A stretch of DNA of 64,000 bases from an uncultured Bacteroidia bacterium (GCA_902801885.1 CADCJX010000002.1:54272-118271), one strand, 5' to 3'; positions 16,131 through 26,763 are shown, counted from the stretch's first letter. Notes: a model not told the origin generated them from the letters alone. Made by a program: numbers and translations.

Positions 16131-17903
16131 ATGTACAGAGACCACACTTGCGGAGAACTCCGCATCGCCAATGTCGGACAGAAGGTGACCCTTGCAGGTT
16201 GGGTCCAGAGGTCCAGGAAACTCGGCGGTATGACATTCATCGATCTGAGGGACCGTTATGGAATCACCCAGCTGGTCGTCGAAGCCGACGCCGAGGCATC
16301 CCTTGTCGAGACGGCCACATCCCTCGGCCGTGAATTCGTCATCCAGGCCACCGGAGAGGTCGTGGAGCGCCAGAGCAAGAACCCGAAGATGCCTACGGGG
16401 GACATCGAGATCAAGCTCGAATCCATCAATATTCTCAACAAGTCAGTCACCCCTCCTTTCACCATCGAGGACGAGAGCGACGGCGGTGAGGACATCAGGG
16501 CGAAATTCAGGTATCTCGACCTTAGGCGCGGCCCGCTCCAGAGCGCCCTTGCCCTGAGGCACAGGATGGCCCATGAGGTTCGTAACTACCTTGATTCCAA
16601 AGGTTTCATGGAGATCGAGACCCCTTACCTGATCAAGTCCACTCCTGAAGGAGCCCGCGACTTCGTAGTCCCTTCCAGGATGAACCCCGGCCAGTTCTAC
16701 GCCCTTCCCCAGTCTCCCCAGACCTTCAAGCAGCTCCTTATGGTTGCCGGCTACGACCGCTACTTCCAGATCGTGCGCTGCTTCAGGGACGAGGACCTTC
16801 GCGCTGACCGCCAGCCTGAGTTCACACAGATCGACTGCGAGATGAGCTTCGTGGAGCAGGAGGATGTCCTGAATATGTTCGAGGGCATGATGAGGACCCT
16901 GTTCAAGAATGTCATCGGAGTGGACATTCCCGACCCGCTGCCCAGGATGAGCTGGTACGACGCGATGGACAAATACGGTTCCGACAAGCCGGACGTTCGT
17001 TTTGGGATGGCCATCCACGAGATTACCGACAAGGTAAAGGGCAACGGCTTTTCCGTCCTCGATGACGCCGCCTATGTCGGCGCGATCGCAGTGCCCGGCG
17101 GAGCCGAATACACCCGCAAGCAGATCGACGAGATCACGGAATGGGTCAAGAGGCCCCAGGTCGGCGCCAAAGGCTTGATCTACATAAAGCTCAATGCCGA
17201 CGGATCCGTCAAGTCTTCGATCGACAAGTTCTACACCCCCGAGCAGCTCAAGGCCATCGCCGAGGTTGCTGAGGCCAAGACAGGCGACATAATATTCATA
17301 ATGAGCGGCCCCCAGAAGCGTAAGGTCCAGACCATGCTGGGCGTCCTGCGTCTCGAGATGGGCGGCAGGCTCGGCCTCAGGGATCCGAAGGTGTTCGCAC
17401 CGCTCTGGATCGTAGACTTCCCGCTGCTCGAGTGGAGCGAGGAGGACGGCCGCTTCTATGCCATGCACCATCCTTTCACAGCCCCGAAGCCGGAGCACAT
17501 GGACTGGTTCAACAGCAACAAGAAAGAAGACCTCGAGAGGGTATGCGCCAACGCCTACGACTTCGTGCTGAACGGCAACGAACTCGGCGGCGGTTCCATC
17601 AGGATCCACAACGCCGACGTCCAGAAGAGGATGTTCGAAGTTCTCGGAATCGGACCGGAGGAAGCTGAATATAAATTTGGCTTCATCATCCACGCCTTCC
17701 AGTTCGGCGCTCCGCCCCACGGAGGCCTCGCATTCGGATTCGACCGCGTGTGCGCCCTCTTCGCCGGCAAGGAGTCCATCCGTGACTTCATCGCCTTCCC
17801 TAAGAACAACCAGGGTCGCGACGTGATGATCGATTCCCCGTCAGAGATAGACCAGGCCCAGCTCGATGAGCTGAACCTGGACATCCGACCTATTGCGGAA
17901 TAG
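16131..17903 (+). CDS. aspS: Aspartate--tRNA ligase
   Basis: 590 aa, full length for the bacterial type. It charges tRNA-Asp with aspartate in the cytosol. Order of parts: N-terminal OB fold for anticodon binding ([24 protein letters not shown]), class II motif 1 region, motif 2 ([23 protein letters not shown]), the bacterial GAD insertion (about 280-420), and motif 3 ([16 protein letters not shown]). The C-terminus carries [17 protein letters not shown]. It stands alone, divergent from ksgA, and is followed 8 bp later by an inverted REP-like element that may end transcription. Confidence 0.98.
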   Translation: MYRDHTCGELRIANVGQKVTLAGWVQRSRKLGGMTFIDLRDRYGITQLVVEADAEASLVETATSLGREFVIQATGEVVERQSKNPKMPTGDIEIKLESINILNKSVTPPFTIEDESDGGEDIRAKFRYLDLRRGPLQSALALRHRMAHEVRNYLDSKGFMEIETPYLIKSTPEGARDFVVPSRMNPGQFYALPQSPQTFKQLLMVAGYDRYFQIVRCFRDEDLRADRQPEFTQIDCEMSFVEQEDVLNMFEGMMRTLFKNVIGVDIPDPLPRMSWYDAMDKYGSDKPDVRFGMAIHEITDKVKGNGFSVLDDAAYVGAIAVPGGAEYTRKQIDEITEWVKRPQVGAKGLIYIKLNADGSVKSSIDKFYTPEQLKAIAEVAEAKTGDIIFIMSGPQKRKVQTMLGVLRLEMGGRLGLRDPKVFAPLWIVDFPLLEWSEEDGRFYAMHHPFTAPKPEHMDWFNSNKKEDLERVCANAYDFVLNGNELGGGSIRIHNADVQKRMFEVLGIGPEEAEYKFGFIIHAFQFGAPPHGGLAFGFDRVCALFAGKESIRDFIAFPKNNQGRDVMIDSPSEIDQAQLDELNLDIRPIAE

Positions 17904-17911
17904 CTCTTCCC

Positions 17912-18013
17912 GTTTTTCAGAAGTTATTCACAGTTAATAAATTACAGAAAACGCATAGATAAATTATCTATGCGTTTTCCATATTCACTTAATAATTAAT
18001 GAGTTCTGCGAAA
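17912..18013 (-). repeat. 102-bp REP-like palindromic element, copy C (inverted, solitary)
   Basis: This is the reverse complement of the copies around the transposase. Left GTTTTTCAGAAG matches the complement of their right end, the core is AATTACAGAAAACGCATAGA with its mirror arm (17940-17979), and right ACTTAATAATTA matches the complement of their left part. It sits between aspS and an oxidoreductase gene, without a transposase. Confidence 0.78.
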
Positions 18014-18020
18014 CGCCAGA

Positions 18021-19376
18021 TTACTGAGCGTAGCGGAAGCCGTCGGTGACGTTCCAGTCGCCGCGGGTGAAGTCAGGGAAACGAACGGGCATGGATCCGT
18101 TTTCAAGCGAGATCCTGCTGAGTTCCTGGACTGCCGACCATTCGGCAGCATCGTACACGTCCTCATCCAGAGGCAGTCCGTGATGCAGGCAGTAGATCAA
18201 GCGGTAGTCCATGATGTAGTCCATTCCACCGTGGCCTCCGACTGATTTGGCCTTCTCCTCGATGGCTTTTGCAAAGTCAGGTCTGTAGGCAGTCAGAAGG
18301 GAGTCCATGACTTCCTGGGAGACATAGTTGTGTCCGTTCAGGCCCTTGATGGAAATTCCCTGCTGGGGATACTTGTTGGCAAAGCCTTCGGAGCCGGTCA
18401 GCTGGTACATCCTCGAATATGGCCTGTAGGCGTAGACATTGTGCTGGACCTCGATGAGCTTCTTCTTCTCGGTCTGGATCAGGCTGATAGTGTGGTCACC
18501 ATCCTTGCAGTAATCCTTTTCCCTGAACTTCTTGGCTGAGACCTTTCCGTTGTAGGACGGGGTGTCCATGGCCACGAGATAGTCCATCTTGTCGCCCCTG
18601 TGGATGTTCAGTACCTGGCAGATTGGACCGAGGCCGTGGGTGGGATAGTTGTCCCCGCGGTTCTCCATGTTGTAGTCAAGCCTCCAGGTCTCACTCTTGT
18701 CCCAACCTTCGGAAAGGAAGTGGATGTAGGCCCCTTCCACGTGGTATACTTCTCCGAAGAGACCGTGCTGTGCCATATTCAAGGCAGACATTTCAAAGAA
18801 GTCGTAGCAGCAGTTCTCGAGCATCATGCAGTGGCGGCGGGTTCTCTCGCAGGCGTCCACAAGCTTCCAGCAATCGTCGATGGTCATGGCCATGGGCACC
18901 TCGCAAGCGACATGGTGACCGTGCTCAAGGGCGTAGAGGGAAATGGGTACATGGTCCAGCCAGTCTGTGGCTATGTAGACCAGGTCTATGTCATCCCTAT
19001 CACAGAGATCCTTGTAGGACTCTTCTCCCAGATAAGTGTCGGCTTCCGGAAGTCCTGCCTCCTTGAGATAACTCTGGCAGAGGTCCAGCCGGTCCTGCTT
19101 GAGATCGCAGAAAGCCATGATCTTGACTCCGTCGATCTGGGTGTACCTTTTCACTGCGCTGGCACCCCTTCCGCCGACTCCTACGAATGCGATGCGGACG
19201 GTTTCGATAGGGTCACATTTGAGTCCAAGTGCACTTTCCTGTCCCGGGGCACGGGGAGGAGTCTTCAGTTCGATGATTCCGTTCTTGATCTGTGCAGGAA
19301 CGGAGGCAGGAACCGTCTTCCCGCAGGAAACCAAAACAAGCGAGCAGAGGATTGCCGCGAATAATGCTCTTTTCAT
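18021..19376 (-). CDS. Gfo/Idh/MocA family oxidoreductase, lipoprotein
   Basis: 451 aa with a lipoprotein signal (MKRALFAAILCSLVLVSC). Rossmann fold motif VRIAFVGVGGRGASAVKRY at about 62-80, then ACEVPMAMTIDDCW in the place of the usual EKP, so the conserved lysine of the family (EKP) is replaced by EVP. The substrate domain has ENCCYDFFEM and NYPTHGLGPICQVLNIHRGD, as in alpha-N-acetylgalactosaminidase-like GH109 and related Gfo/Idh members. Both redox-neutral hydrolysis and simple oxidation are possible. It is located in the periplasm or outer-membrane leaflet by its signal. It is cotranscribed with the MBL gene upstream (6 bp). Confidence 0.9.
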   Translation of the reverse strand: MKRALFAAILCSLVLVSCGKTVPASVPAQIKNGIIELKTPPRAPGQESALGLKCDPIETVRIAFVGVGGRGASAVKRYTQIDGVKIMAFCDLKQDRLDLCQSYLKEAGLPEADTYLGEESYKDLCDRDDIDLVYIATDWLDHVPISLYALEHGHHVACEVPMAMTIDDCWKLVDACERTRRHCMMLENCCYDFFEMSALNMAQHGLFGEVYHVEGAYIHFLSEGWDKSETWRLDYNMENRGDNYPTHGLGPICQVLNIHRGDKMDYLVAMDTPSYNGKVSAKKFREKDYCKDGDHTISLIQTEKKKLIEVQHNVYAYRPYSRMYQLTGSEGFANKYPQQGISIKGLNGHNYVSQEVMDSLLTAYRPDFAKAIEEKAKSVGGHGGMDYIMDYRLIYCLHHGLPLDEDVYDAAEWSAVQELSRISLENGSMPVRFPDFTRGDWNVTDGFRYAQ

Positions 19377-19382
19377 AACAAT

Positions 19383-20444
19383 CTATTTATAGTCATACCA
19401 TTCTCCCCATGCCATCAGTACATACGGAGTGGGATTCTGATGGAAGTGGGTGTTCTTGTAAATGGTCATCCAGTAAGCCTCACGGTGATCGATACCGTGG
19501 GCGCCGATCTCGTTCTCGTGCTGTGAGATGAGCAGCCTGGGGCTGAAGTCAGCGACATGTTCGTCATAGTCGTGGATCCAGCAGTCCATTGCGAGGATGT
19601 CGATCTTCGGGAGCCTGAGGTGGATGTCCTTCAGCCACTTGAGGTCAGAACCATCGTCCTGCCACTGGTCTCCGGTAGCACCCACGACCTTGCCGTTGGG
19701 CAGGGTGACGATCCAGATGTTGTTCTGGAGGGCGTCCTGGTGGCCGGGAAGAACGTTCACGGTCAGGTTGCCCTTCGGGTGGTTGATCTCGAAGGTGTAC
19801 AGGTCGTCAAAGCGGACGTGGTGTACCTTAGCGTCGTTTTTGAAGACTTCGTCGGTAGCGTAGATCGGGACATTCTTCTTGTGGCAGATGTTGCGGACGT
19901 TGCGGTCGATGTGGTCGTAGTGGTTGTGGGTGTAGAAGAGGACGTCGACCTTGTCCACGATCTGCTCCATGATCTCGTCGGGAATGAGCTTGCCGTCGCG
20001 ACCGTTGAGGTCGACGGCGATGGTGATGTCACGTGTGCGGAAGAGTATGCCGCAGTTGTAAAGCTTGTAGACCCTGACATCCTTTTTCTTCGTGAAGGGT
20101 TTGTTGAGGTCTTCGATCACATGATTCATCCTCTTGCCTAAGAAATCTATGACTGCAGGATTCTCGATCGGTGCGGGCTCATGAGTGACGGCGTCAATCA
20201 TCAGCAGGGCCATCTCCCTTTGGAGGTTTATCTTCTGGGTGGGAGGGTTCATGTTGAGTGAGCGGTCCGCCAGGTCAAGCATGTAATAGGCCTGGTGCTG
20301 CAGGTATAGCTCTGACCTTCCCCAATACTCCTTTAGGTAACGGTGTCCTGGAACTGCATGGCGGCTCTGTACTTCCTGGGCTGAGACCGAAAGCGGCAGA
20401 AGGATAGCGGCCGCAGCGATGAGAATCGTAGATTTTAAGTTCAT
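19383..20444 (-). CDS. Secreted MBL-fold metallo-hydrolase
   Basis: 353 aa with a cleavable signal peptide (MNLKSTILIAAAAILLPLSVSAQ). The metallo-beta-lactamase motif HxHxDH is THNHYDHID at about residue 200, with later ligands in LPGHQDA, GATGDQWQDD and ISQHENE. An N-terminal helical region of about 110 residues precedes the fold, and the hydrolase part resembles UlaG-type lactonases. It probably cleaves an ester, lactone or phosphoester in the periplasm. It is the first gene of a two-gene unit with a sugar oxidoreductase, so a lactone formed by that enzyme is a plausible substrate (inference). Confidence 0.85.
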   Translation of the reverse strand: MNLKSTILIAAAAILLPLSVSAQEVQSRHAVPGHRYLKEYWGRSELYLQHQAYYMLDLADRSLNMNPPTQKINLQREMALLMIDAVTHEPAPIENPAVIDFLGKRMNHVIEDLNKPFTKKKDVRVYKLYNCGILFRTRDITIAVDLNGRDGKLIPDEIMEQIVDKVDVLFYTHNHYDHIDRNVRNICHKKNVPIYATDEVFKNDAKVHHVRFDDLYTFEINHPKGNLTVNVLPGHQDALQNNIWIVTLPNGKVVGATGDQWQDDGSDLKWLKDIHLRLPKIDILAMDCWIHDYDEHVADFSPRLLISQHENEIGAHGIDHREAYWMTIYKNTHFHQNPTPYVLMAWGEWYDYK

Positions 20445-20472
20445 TTTTTACAGTGTCTGTGGTTTGAATATG

Positions 20473-20480
20473 CAAATTTA
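20473..20480 (-). promoter_or_regulatory. -7 promoter element for the MBL/oxidoreductase unit
   Basis: TAAATTTG on the minus strand, about 29 bp upstream of the ATG at 20444. No clear -33 box. Confidence 0.5.
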
Positions 20481-20555
20481 ACTAAAACTCATGAAAAAGG
20501 GGACGGGCAAATGGCTCCCCGTCCCCCAGAGTCAATGTGAAATAAGATTCAAGGA

Positions 20556-22298
20556 CTACCAGCCCTGCTTCTGTGAACCCTTCCAACCAGGTGTGCGGTC
20601 AAGCTCGACCATAGGGATCGGCCACACATCGTGCTTTGCAGGATAACTCATGGTGTAGATCCTGCTGCCCCAGATGGTGGTGGCGTCTCCGGTCACGACT
20701 TGAGGACCGATGCCCCAGCGACGGATGTCGAAGAAGCGGTGGCCTTCGAACGGAAGCTCACGGGCCCTTTCATCGCGTATGTAATCACGGAGTTCATTGC
20801 CGGATTTCTGGATGGCGGGCATATTGACACGTGCGCGAACCAGGTTGACATATTCACATGCCTTGGCATCGTTGCCGGTCTCGTTGTAGCATTCAGCGGC
20901 CATCAGCATGACGTCGGCAAGACGGATGATAGGCCACTCGAACGGAGCGTTGCTGTACTCGCCTCCGAGGTTGCCCTCGATGACGAACTTGCGGACGAGA
21001 TAAGAAGGAGTGAATCCACCGTTGTTGTTACGGAGGCATCCGTTACCTTCGTTGGGACCGAAGGCGCTCTTAGTCGTGTTGACGAGATAGTAGTTGAACC
21101 ACTGGGGATTGGATCCTGCCGTGGTACCAAGGTACTTTGAATATGGAGTTATGGCGGTAACCATCAACCTGGGATCCCTTTCGCGGTAGGCGCGGGCCAT
21201 GGCGGAAGTGTCTGCCTGAAGCATGTCGTTGACATAGGCGATTCCGTCCTTGAGATCGATGGTGACAGAACTGAGATCCCTCCTCTTTTCCATGTTGCCG
21301 CTGTTCCAGCCGGGAAGGTATTCATCCCAGTTGAAAGGAGTTCCGTCCTTCTTCTCATACATGTCGATGAGCTTGGGTGAAGGATTCATGCGGTCGGTAG
21401 GAATCTGACGCAGGGAGCTCTTGTTACCCATGAGTGAAGTAGTAGCTGATCCGGACTCGTTGCTGTTCTGGATGGAGAATATCATCTCAGGGCAGCGGTT
21501 GCCGGTGCCCCAGGTCTTGAAGACATGGGCGTAGTCAGGGTCAAGGGCGAGCTTGGTGGAGCCGTAGGCAATACCGTTGTTTATCACGTTGTCGAAATCA
21601 GCTGCTGCAGCAGCATATTCCTTAGCGTAGAGACGGACCTTTCCACGGAGAGCGATGGCTGCCCATTTTGTAGCGCGGCCATACTTCGTGGTTTCCCATG
21701 ATGAAGGAAGAACCTTCTCTGCTTCATTCAGGTCGTTGATGATCTTCTCACGCACGGAGGCGATAGGAGAGATGTCGACATACATGTCACCGAAGCTTTC
21801 GGAAAGGACGGTTGTCTCGTCATAATAAGGGATGTCTCCGTAAAGGCTGATCAGACGGAAGTAGCCGAGGGCACGGAGGAACTTGGCCTCTGCGATTCCC
21901 TGGTTGACCATTGCGGTAGTGATTTCGCCGGCTCCGGTACCGGTCTGAGCTTCACTCAAGAGACGGATGGTGGTGTTGGCCCTTTGGACGACATTGTAGG
22001 TCTGCTGCCAGCAGTTCTGGAACCAGCCGTCACTGTAGGCAGAGATGCCCATTGCATAGTTCTGGAAATAGTCGCCTGTAGCGATGTCGGTGACGCTGTC
22101 GAAGAGGAAGTCGTAGCCGAAAGCCCATGCGTTCTTGATCTGGGCGTAGGTGCTGTTCATCAGCTTGTCCACGTCACTGGCACGGTCGAGGAAGTTGTCC
22201 TCACCGATAGCGTTCGAAGGATAGTAGTCCAGTCCCCAGCACCCGGAAAGAGTGATTGCGAAGATTGTCGCGATAATGGAATTCAATATCTTTTTCAT
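20556..22298 (-). CDS. SusD/RagB family outer-membrane lipoprotein
   Basis: About 580 aa from the ATG at 22298 (MKKILNSIIATIFAITLSGC, lipobox LSGC); a TTG four codons upstream abuts the SusC stop. TPR-rich SusD pattern: NLMNSTYAQIKNAWAFGYDF-like N-terminus, AEAKFLRALGYFRLISLYGDIPYYDE, WAAIALRGKVRLYAKEY, and the C-terminal RAREL PFEGHRFFDIRRWG with the usual WPIP end (HDVWPIPMVELDRTPGWKGSQKQGW). It binds an oligosaccharide at the cell surface and delivers it to the adjacent SusC channel. The glycan is unknown. Confidence 0.94.
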   Translation of the reverse strand: MKKILNSIIATIFAITLSGCWGLDYYPSNAIGEDNFLDRASDVDKLMNSTYAQIKNAWAFGYDFLFDSVTDIATGDYFQNYAMGISAYSDGWFQNCWQQTYNVVQRANTTIRLLSEAQTGTGAGEITTAMVNQGIAEAKFLRALGYFRLISLYGDIPYYDETTVLSESFGDMYVDISPIASVREKIINDLNEAEKVLPSSWETTKYGRATKWAAIALRGKVRLYAKEYAAAAADFDNVINNGIAYGSTKLALDPDYAHVFKTWGTGNRCPEMIFSIQNSNESGSATTSLMGNKSSLRQIPTDRMNPSPKLIDMYEKKDGTPFNWDEYLPGWNSGNMEKRRDLSSVTIDLKDGIAYVNDMLQADTSAMARAYRERDPRLMVTAITPYSKYLGTTAGSNPQWFNYYLVNTTKSAFGPNEGNGCLRNNNGGFTPSYLVRKFVIEGNLGGEYSNAPFEWPIIRLADVMLMAAECYNETGNDAKACEYVNLVRARVNMPAIQKSGNELRDYIRDERARELPFEGHRFFDIRRWGIGPQVVTGDATTIWGSRIYTMSYPAKHDVWPIPMVELDRTPGWKGSQKQGW

Positions 22299-22310
22299 GA
22301 CGATCATCAA

Positions 22311-25300
22311 TTAAAGGGTAATGTTGACACCGAAGGTTGTAACCTTGTTGATAGGGTGGTTCTGGATTGCCCTGCTCTGTCCGAGTTCGGGATCCATTCC
22401 GGGCCACTTGGTGAAGGTGAGAGCATTGTCAAGGCTGACGTAGAAGCGGAGCCTGTTGACATAGAACTTGCGGGAGAGATTCTCAGGGATAGTGTAACCG
22501 AGCTGTACATTCCTGAGGCGGAGGTAGGAACGGCTGTACATCCAGAAAGTGGACAGGGTGTTGTTCCTTCCGTCACCCATGAGGAGGCGAGGGAACTTGG
22601 CCGTTGCTTCATTTGTGTCCTTCCTCCATGCACCTTGTGCGATGGTACGGTTGAGAGTGTAACCCCATGCAGGAGTGCTTCTCCAGATAACATCGTTGAT
22701 GACATCATTCCAACCTGCGACACCGTTGATGATGACGGAGAAGTCGAAGCCCTTCCAGTCGGCACCGAGAGAAAGACCGTAGGTCCAGGAAGGCTGGTTG
22801 CCGTTGCTCATCTTCACGCGGTCATCAGCGTTGATGACGCCGTCTCCGTTGGAGTCCTTGAGAAGGATGTCACCTTTCTCGGGCTTCTGGACGGATGTGA
22901 AGAGATTAGGGTTGGCGGCAAGGAGCTGGTCGCGGTACTGGATGTCTGCATCGGTACGGAGCAGGCGGTCTGCTTCGTAGATGTTGAGGTAGTACAGAGG
23001 CTGTCCTTCCTCGATGTTGTAAGTTCCGACTGAAGGAGTTGCGAAGTCGACGACCTTGTTCTTATTGTAAGCAGCATTGGCGCTGACATAGTAGTTGAAG
23101 TCGCTTCCTATCTTATCGTTCCAGCGAAGCTGGAGCTCGACACCCTTGTTGTCTACAACTGCGGCATTCTGCCTGGGGATGCCAACTGTACCGTTGGTCA
23201 GTGATGCGGGCAGAGAGAGGAGAATTCCGTCTGTGAGCTTGTCATAAACCTCGGCGGTACCGCTTAGCCTGCTGCCAAGCATGGTGAAGTCGACACCTAT
23301 GTTGGTGACGGTTGTCTTCTCCCAGGTGATGTTGCGGTTGGCGATGGAGTTCTGGGACATGCCTTGGACTGTCGTTCCGTTGTTCAGCACATAGTTGTAG
23401 GAACCGAAGAGGGTCTGCCAGTCATAGTTGCCGATGGCGTTGTTACCAAGAGCACCCCATGATCCGCGGAGTTTCAGGAAGTTGAAGAGTCCCTGCTTGT
23501 TGAAGAAAGGCTCTTCGCTGATGACCCAACCAGCGGAGAATGAAGGGAAGTAACCCCACCTGTTCTCAGGGGAGAACTTGGAAGATCCATCAGCACGGAA
23601 GTTGGCCTCGAAGAGATACTTGTCATCCCAGTTGAGGTTGATACGGCCGAAGTAGGAACGCATGGCCCATTCGCTGTCGTATCCCTGGAGGTACTGGGCG
23701 ACGGCACGTGAAGTGTTCATGGTCGACCAGACGCTCTGACGGTAGTCGTTGTGCTCGCCGGGAGCAAGGCTCTCGTCATTGAATTTGAGGGCGTAGCTGT
23801 AGTCGGTCCAGTAGTATTCTCCGGAAGTACCGACAAGTGCGCCCAACTTGAGTTTGCCGAAATCCTTATTGTAACGTGCCACGAGGTCGGCCGTCTGGTA
23901 CTTGTACTCGTAGAACCACTTACGGAGGTAGACATTGACGGTCTTGAGGGTACGGACAGGCTCCTCAGGATAGAAGTTCCAGAGGTCCATATCCTGCAGC
24001 AGGTGCTGGATGTTGTGCGACCTGTAATCATAGGTGTAGTTGCCCTCGATCTCCAGGCCTTCGAAAGGCCTCAGCTTGGCGGAGAACTTGGGAACAACAC
24101 TCTGCTGAACCTCGGGACGGTTGTGGTCGTAGAAATTCATACGACGGAAAGCGTTGGCATTACGCTGTCCGGTGTTGTCCTCCGGGTTGTTGTACTCACC
24201 ATAGCGTCCGTCAGGGGAGACGAGGACGATACCGGGAGATCCTGCAGCGGCACCCCATGTGATGGCGTCACCGTCGGTGGAAGCAACGTCAGAGTTGGGA
24301 TCCATCTCGCTGCGGAAAGCGAAGACGTTGAGCCCGAGAGTGAGGAACTTGGTTACGTCGACTTCGAGGTTGGAGCGGAAGCTGATCCTTTGGAAGTCAG
24401 TCCATTTCATGACACCGGGGTTCTTGTAGAAGTTGCCGGACACGAAATAACGAACGTTGTCGGTACCACCCTGGAGGGATACGGTGTGGTTCTGGACATG
24501 AGCGGTGCGGAAGACTACCTTGGTCCAGTCGGTGTTCGGCCAGCGAAGTTTGCTCTTCGGGTCAGTGTCGTTCTCGTGGGAACGCCACTCTGCAATACGT
24601 TCAGGTGAGAAGTAGGGGGTCAAACCACGATTGTTACGAGAATCGTTCAGGTACTCCATGTAGGTCGCGTAGTTGGACTCGATGTTGAAGTAGTCTGAAC
24701 TGAGATTGGCCTGTTCGAGGGAGTACATACCGTTGTAAGTCACGGTAGGAGTTCCGGTGTGGCCCTTCTTGGTGGTGATGAGGATAACTCCGTTAGCGGC
24801 ACGGGAACCGTAGATTGCTGAGGAGGCTGCATCCTTGAGGATGGAGATGTTTTCCACATCGGAGGGGTTGACATAGTCCATGCTGGATACGATACCGTCG
24901 ACAATAACGAGTGGGGCCGAATTGTTGGTGGTACCGGTACCACGGATCTTGAGGGAAGCACCGTTGGCACCAGGACGGGAACCGCTGGAGTTGTTGGCCG
25001 TGGCGACGAGGCCGGGGGCGGCACCTGCGAGCAGGTTCGAAATGGTGTTGGTAGTACGGCCGTTGATCTCCTTCGAGACATTGACTGTCGAAACTGCGCC
25101 GGTCAGGTTGGCCTTCTTCTGGGTAGCGTAACCGACGACGACGGTTTCATTCAGAGAGAGGGCTTCTTCGGCGAGGGTGATGTTGAGAACTCCCTGGTGG
25201 GGGTTCACTCTCACTTTCTGGGAAACATAACCCATGGAGGTGATATCCAGGGTCACAGAACCAGCTGGGACATTGATCGAGTACGATCCGTCAGGGTTTG

Positions 25301-25718
25301 TGATGGTGCCCTGGGTCGTCCCTTCGATAACGACTCCGACTCCTGTCAGAGGTTCTCCGTTCATGTCCCTTATAGTTCCTATGACAGTTCTTCTGCCATC
25401 AGGCTGCTGGGCTGATGAACGCTTGAGGGTAATCTGCCTACCGTCGATCTCGTAGCTGATGCCGTTGCCGGAGAACACCGTTCCAAGCACCTGCTCAAGA
25501 GTCTGGTTGACACAGTTGACCGTCACCTTCTTGTCGACTCCGATGGAGTTGCTGAAGAGGAATGAATAATCAGTCTGACTTTCGATGGATTTGATACAAT
25601 CCAGGATGGAGCCGTTCTGAATCTGGACGGTCAGCCTTCTGTTCTGCTGGGCCTGGGCCGAGAATGACCCGAGGAACAGCATCAAAAGGCAAATCATTGC
25701 ACTGATTCTTTTACTCAT
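22311..25718 (-). CDS. SusC/RagA family TonB-dependent transporter with N-terminal signalling domain
   Basis: 1135 aa. Signal peptide (ends AQAQ), then an STN domain (about 28-98, LTVQIQNGSILDCIKSIESQ), which couples the receptor to a FecR anti-sigma. A carboxypeptidase-regulatory-like domain follows (VIGTIRDMNGEPLTGVGVVIEG, about 112-195), then the plug (ETVVVGYATQKKANLTGAV, IRGTGTTNNSAPLVIVDGI) and a 22-strand barrel ending FGVNITL. It imports glycans across the outer membrane with TonB energy. The STN domain and the FecR and sigma genes upstream (43 bp away) form a complete surface-signalling circuit. Confidence 0.95.
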   Translation of the reverse strand: MSKRISAMICLLMLFLGSFSAQAQQNRRLTVQIQNGSILDCIKSIESQTDYSFLFSNSIGVDKKVTVNCVNQTLEQVLGTVFSGNGISYEIDGRQITLKRSSAQQPDGRRTVIGTIRDMNGEPLTGVGVVIEGTTQGTITNPDGSYSINVPAGSVTLDITSMGYVSQKVRVNPHQGVLNITLAEEALSLNETVVVGYATQKKANLTGAVSTVNVSKEINGRTTNTISNLLAGAAPGLVATANNSSGSRPGANGASLKIRGTGTTNNSAPLVIVDGIVSSMDYVNPSDVENISILKDAASSAIYGSRAANGVILITTKKGHTGTPTVTYNGMYSLEQANLSSDYFNIESNYATYMEYLNDSRNNRGLTPYFSPERIAEWRSHENDTDPKSKLRWPNTDWTKVVFRTAHVQNHTVSLQGGTDNVRYFVSGNFYKNPGVMKWTDFQRISFRSNLEVDVTKFLTLGLNVFAFRSEMDPNSDVASTDGDAITWGAAAGSPGIVLVSPDGRYGEYNNPEDNTGQRNANAFRRMNFYDHNRPEVQQSVVPKFSAKLRPFEGLEIEGNYTYDYRSHNIQHLLQDMDLWNFYPEEPVRTLKTVNVYLRKWFYEYKYQTADLVARYNKDFGKLKLGALVGTSGEYYWTDYSYALKFNDESLAPGEHNDYRQSVWSTMNTSRAVAQYLQGYDSEWAMRSYFGRINLNWDDKYLFEANFRADGSSKFSPENRWGYFPSFSAGWVISEEPFFNKQGLFNFLKLRGSWGALGNNAIGNYDWQTLFGSYNYVLNNGTTVQGMSQNSIANRNITWEKTTVTNIGVDFTMLGSRLSGTAEVYDKLTDGILLSLPASLTNGTVGIPRQNAAVVDNKGVELQLRWNDKIGSDFNYYVSANAAYNKNKVVDFATPSVGTYNIEEGQPLYYLNIYEADRLLRTDADIQYRDQLLAANPNLFTSVQKPEKGDILLKDSNGDGVINADDRVKMSNGNQPSWTYGLSLGADWKGFDFSVIINGVAGWNDVINDVIWRSTPAWGYTLNRTIAQGAWRKDTNEATAKFPRLLMGDGRNNTLSTFWMYSRSYLRLRNVQLGYTIPENLSRKFYVNRLRFYVSLDNALTFTKWPGMDPELGQSRAIQNHPINKVTTFGVNITL

Positions 25719-25761
25719 CTTTTTTGGTTTGTAAATAAATGGTTAAATATGTGGTTGTTGC

Positions 25762-26763
25762 TTATTTTACTCTGATGGTAACCATCTTGCCGTCGATGTC
25801 GTAGTCTATCGGAGTGATTTTGTTGATCAGGGTAAGCATCTCCCTGAGCGATTCCGTCTTGATCGTCATCCAGTAGAGGCTTCTGGATGGTATGTGTCCG
25901 GTGAGCTTGATGTCCACTCCGTACCATCGTTCCATGTCCAGGATCATGTCCATGAAACTGGCCTTCTCGATCTTCATCTCTCCGAACCGCCAGACTGACT
26001 GGTTCTCCGCATCACACTCGGAAAGAAGCATGTTGCCGGAACTCTTGTGGTAGGTGAGCTCCTGCCCGGGCCGCAACTTGGCCAAGGCAACCCCGCTTTT
26101 TGAAAAGTGTTCGATTGAACCTTCTTTCAGGGTCACTGTCATGTTGGCGTCTTCTGGGTAATCCCGTACGTCGAAACTCGTTCCGTAGACCTTGATGAAT
26201 CCGTTGTTGGTGATGAGCCTGAACGGCAAGGTTTCACTGCGGGCCACTTCGAGGTAAGCTTCTCCCTCATTGAGTGTTACCTGCCTGCTTTCCATTCCGT
26301 AGTCGGCAGGATAGGAAATAGAAGTCCCTGAGTTAAGCCATATCCTGGTTCCGTCAGGAAGCAAGGTTTCGGATTTCTGCCCACGCATGGTCGATATCGT
26401 GATCTCTCCCACAGGAGAAGCGATGATCAGGGAATTATCTTTTTCCTCGCCTATGCGGACTATCAATGTAGCGGCAAGGAAGCCTGCTGCGACGGCCCCG
26501 ATTATAGCTGCGGCCTGGATGAGAGGGCGGATGACGCGGCGTCTTCTTGAGAGTGAGATTACTTTTTTTAGGACCTTCTCCCTGCTTTTTGCAAAGGTGG
26601 CGTAGTCGGCATAGCAGCAGCCCCATGCCGCTGTCATTTCGTTGAACAGGCGCAGGTTCTCTTCAGATGAATCCCTCCAACTTAAAAGCATGTCTGTTTG
26701 TTCCTTGCTGGCTTCTCCGGCAAGGTATGCTCCAAGCGCCTCGTATGGTGTGTTATCTGTCAT
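25762..26763 (-). CDS. FecR family anti-sigma factor
   Basis: 333 aa. A cytosolic N-terminal part (about 1-90), one membrane segment (LIQAAAIIGAVAAGFLAATLIV) and a periplasmic FecR domain with the typical ISTMRGQKSETLLPDGTRIWLNSGTSISYP signature (about 125-155). A C-terminal DUF4974-type part ends in ITPIDYDIDGKMVTIRVK. It holds the ECF sigma factor inactive until the substrate-loaded SusC STN domain signals across the periplasm. It overlaps the sigma gene by 11 bp. Confidence 0.94.
   Translation of the reverse strand: MTDNTPYEALGAYLAGEASKEQTDMLLSWRDSSEENLRLFNEMTAAWGCCYADYATFAKSREKVLKKVISLSRRRRVIRPLIQAAAIIGAVAAGFLAATLIVRIGEEKDNSLIIASPVGEITISTMRGQKSETLLPDGTRIWLNSGTSISYPADYGMESRQVTLNEGEAYLEVARSETLPFRLITNNGFIKVYGTSFDVRDYPEDANMTVTLKEGSIEHFSKSGVALAKLRPGQELTYHKSSGNMLLSECDAENQSVWRFGEMKIEKASFMDMILDMERWYGVDIKLTGHIPSRSLYWMTIKTESLREMLTLINKITPIDYDIDGKMVTIRVK

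Noticed and set aside
16443-17720. 425-codon open frame opposite aspS
   Set aside because: Antisense shadow of aspS with no recognisable domain.
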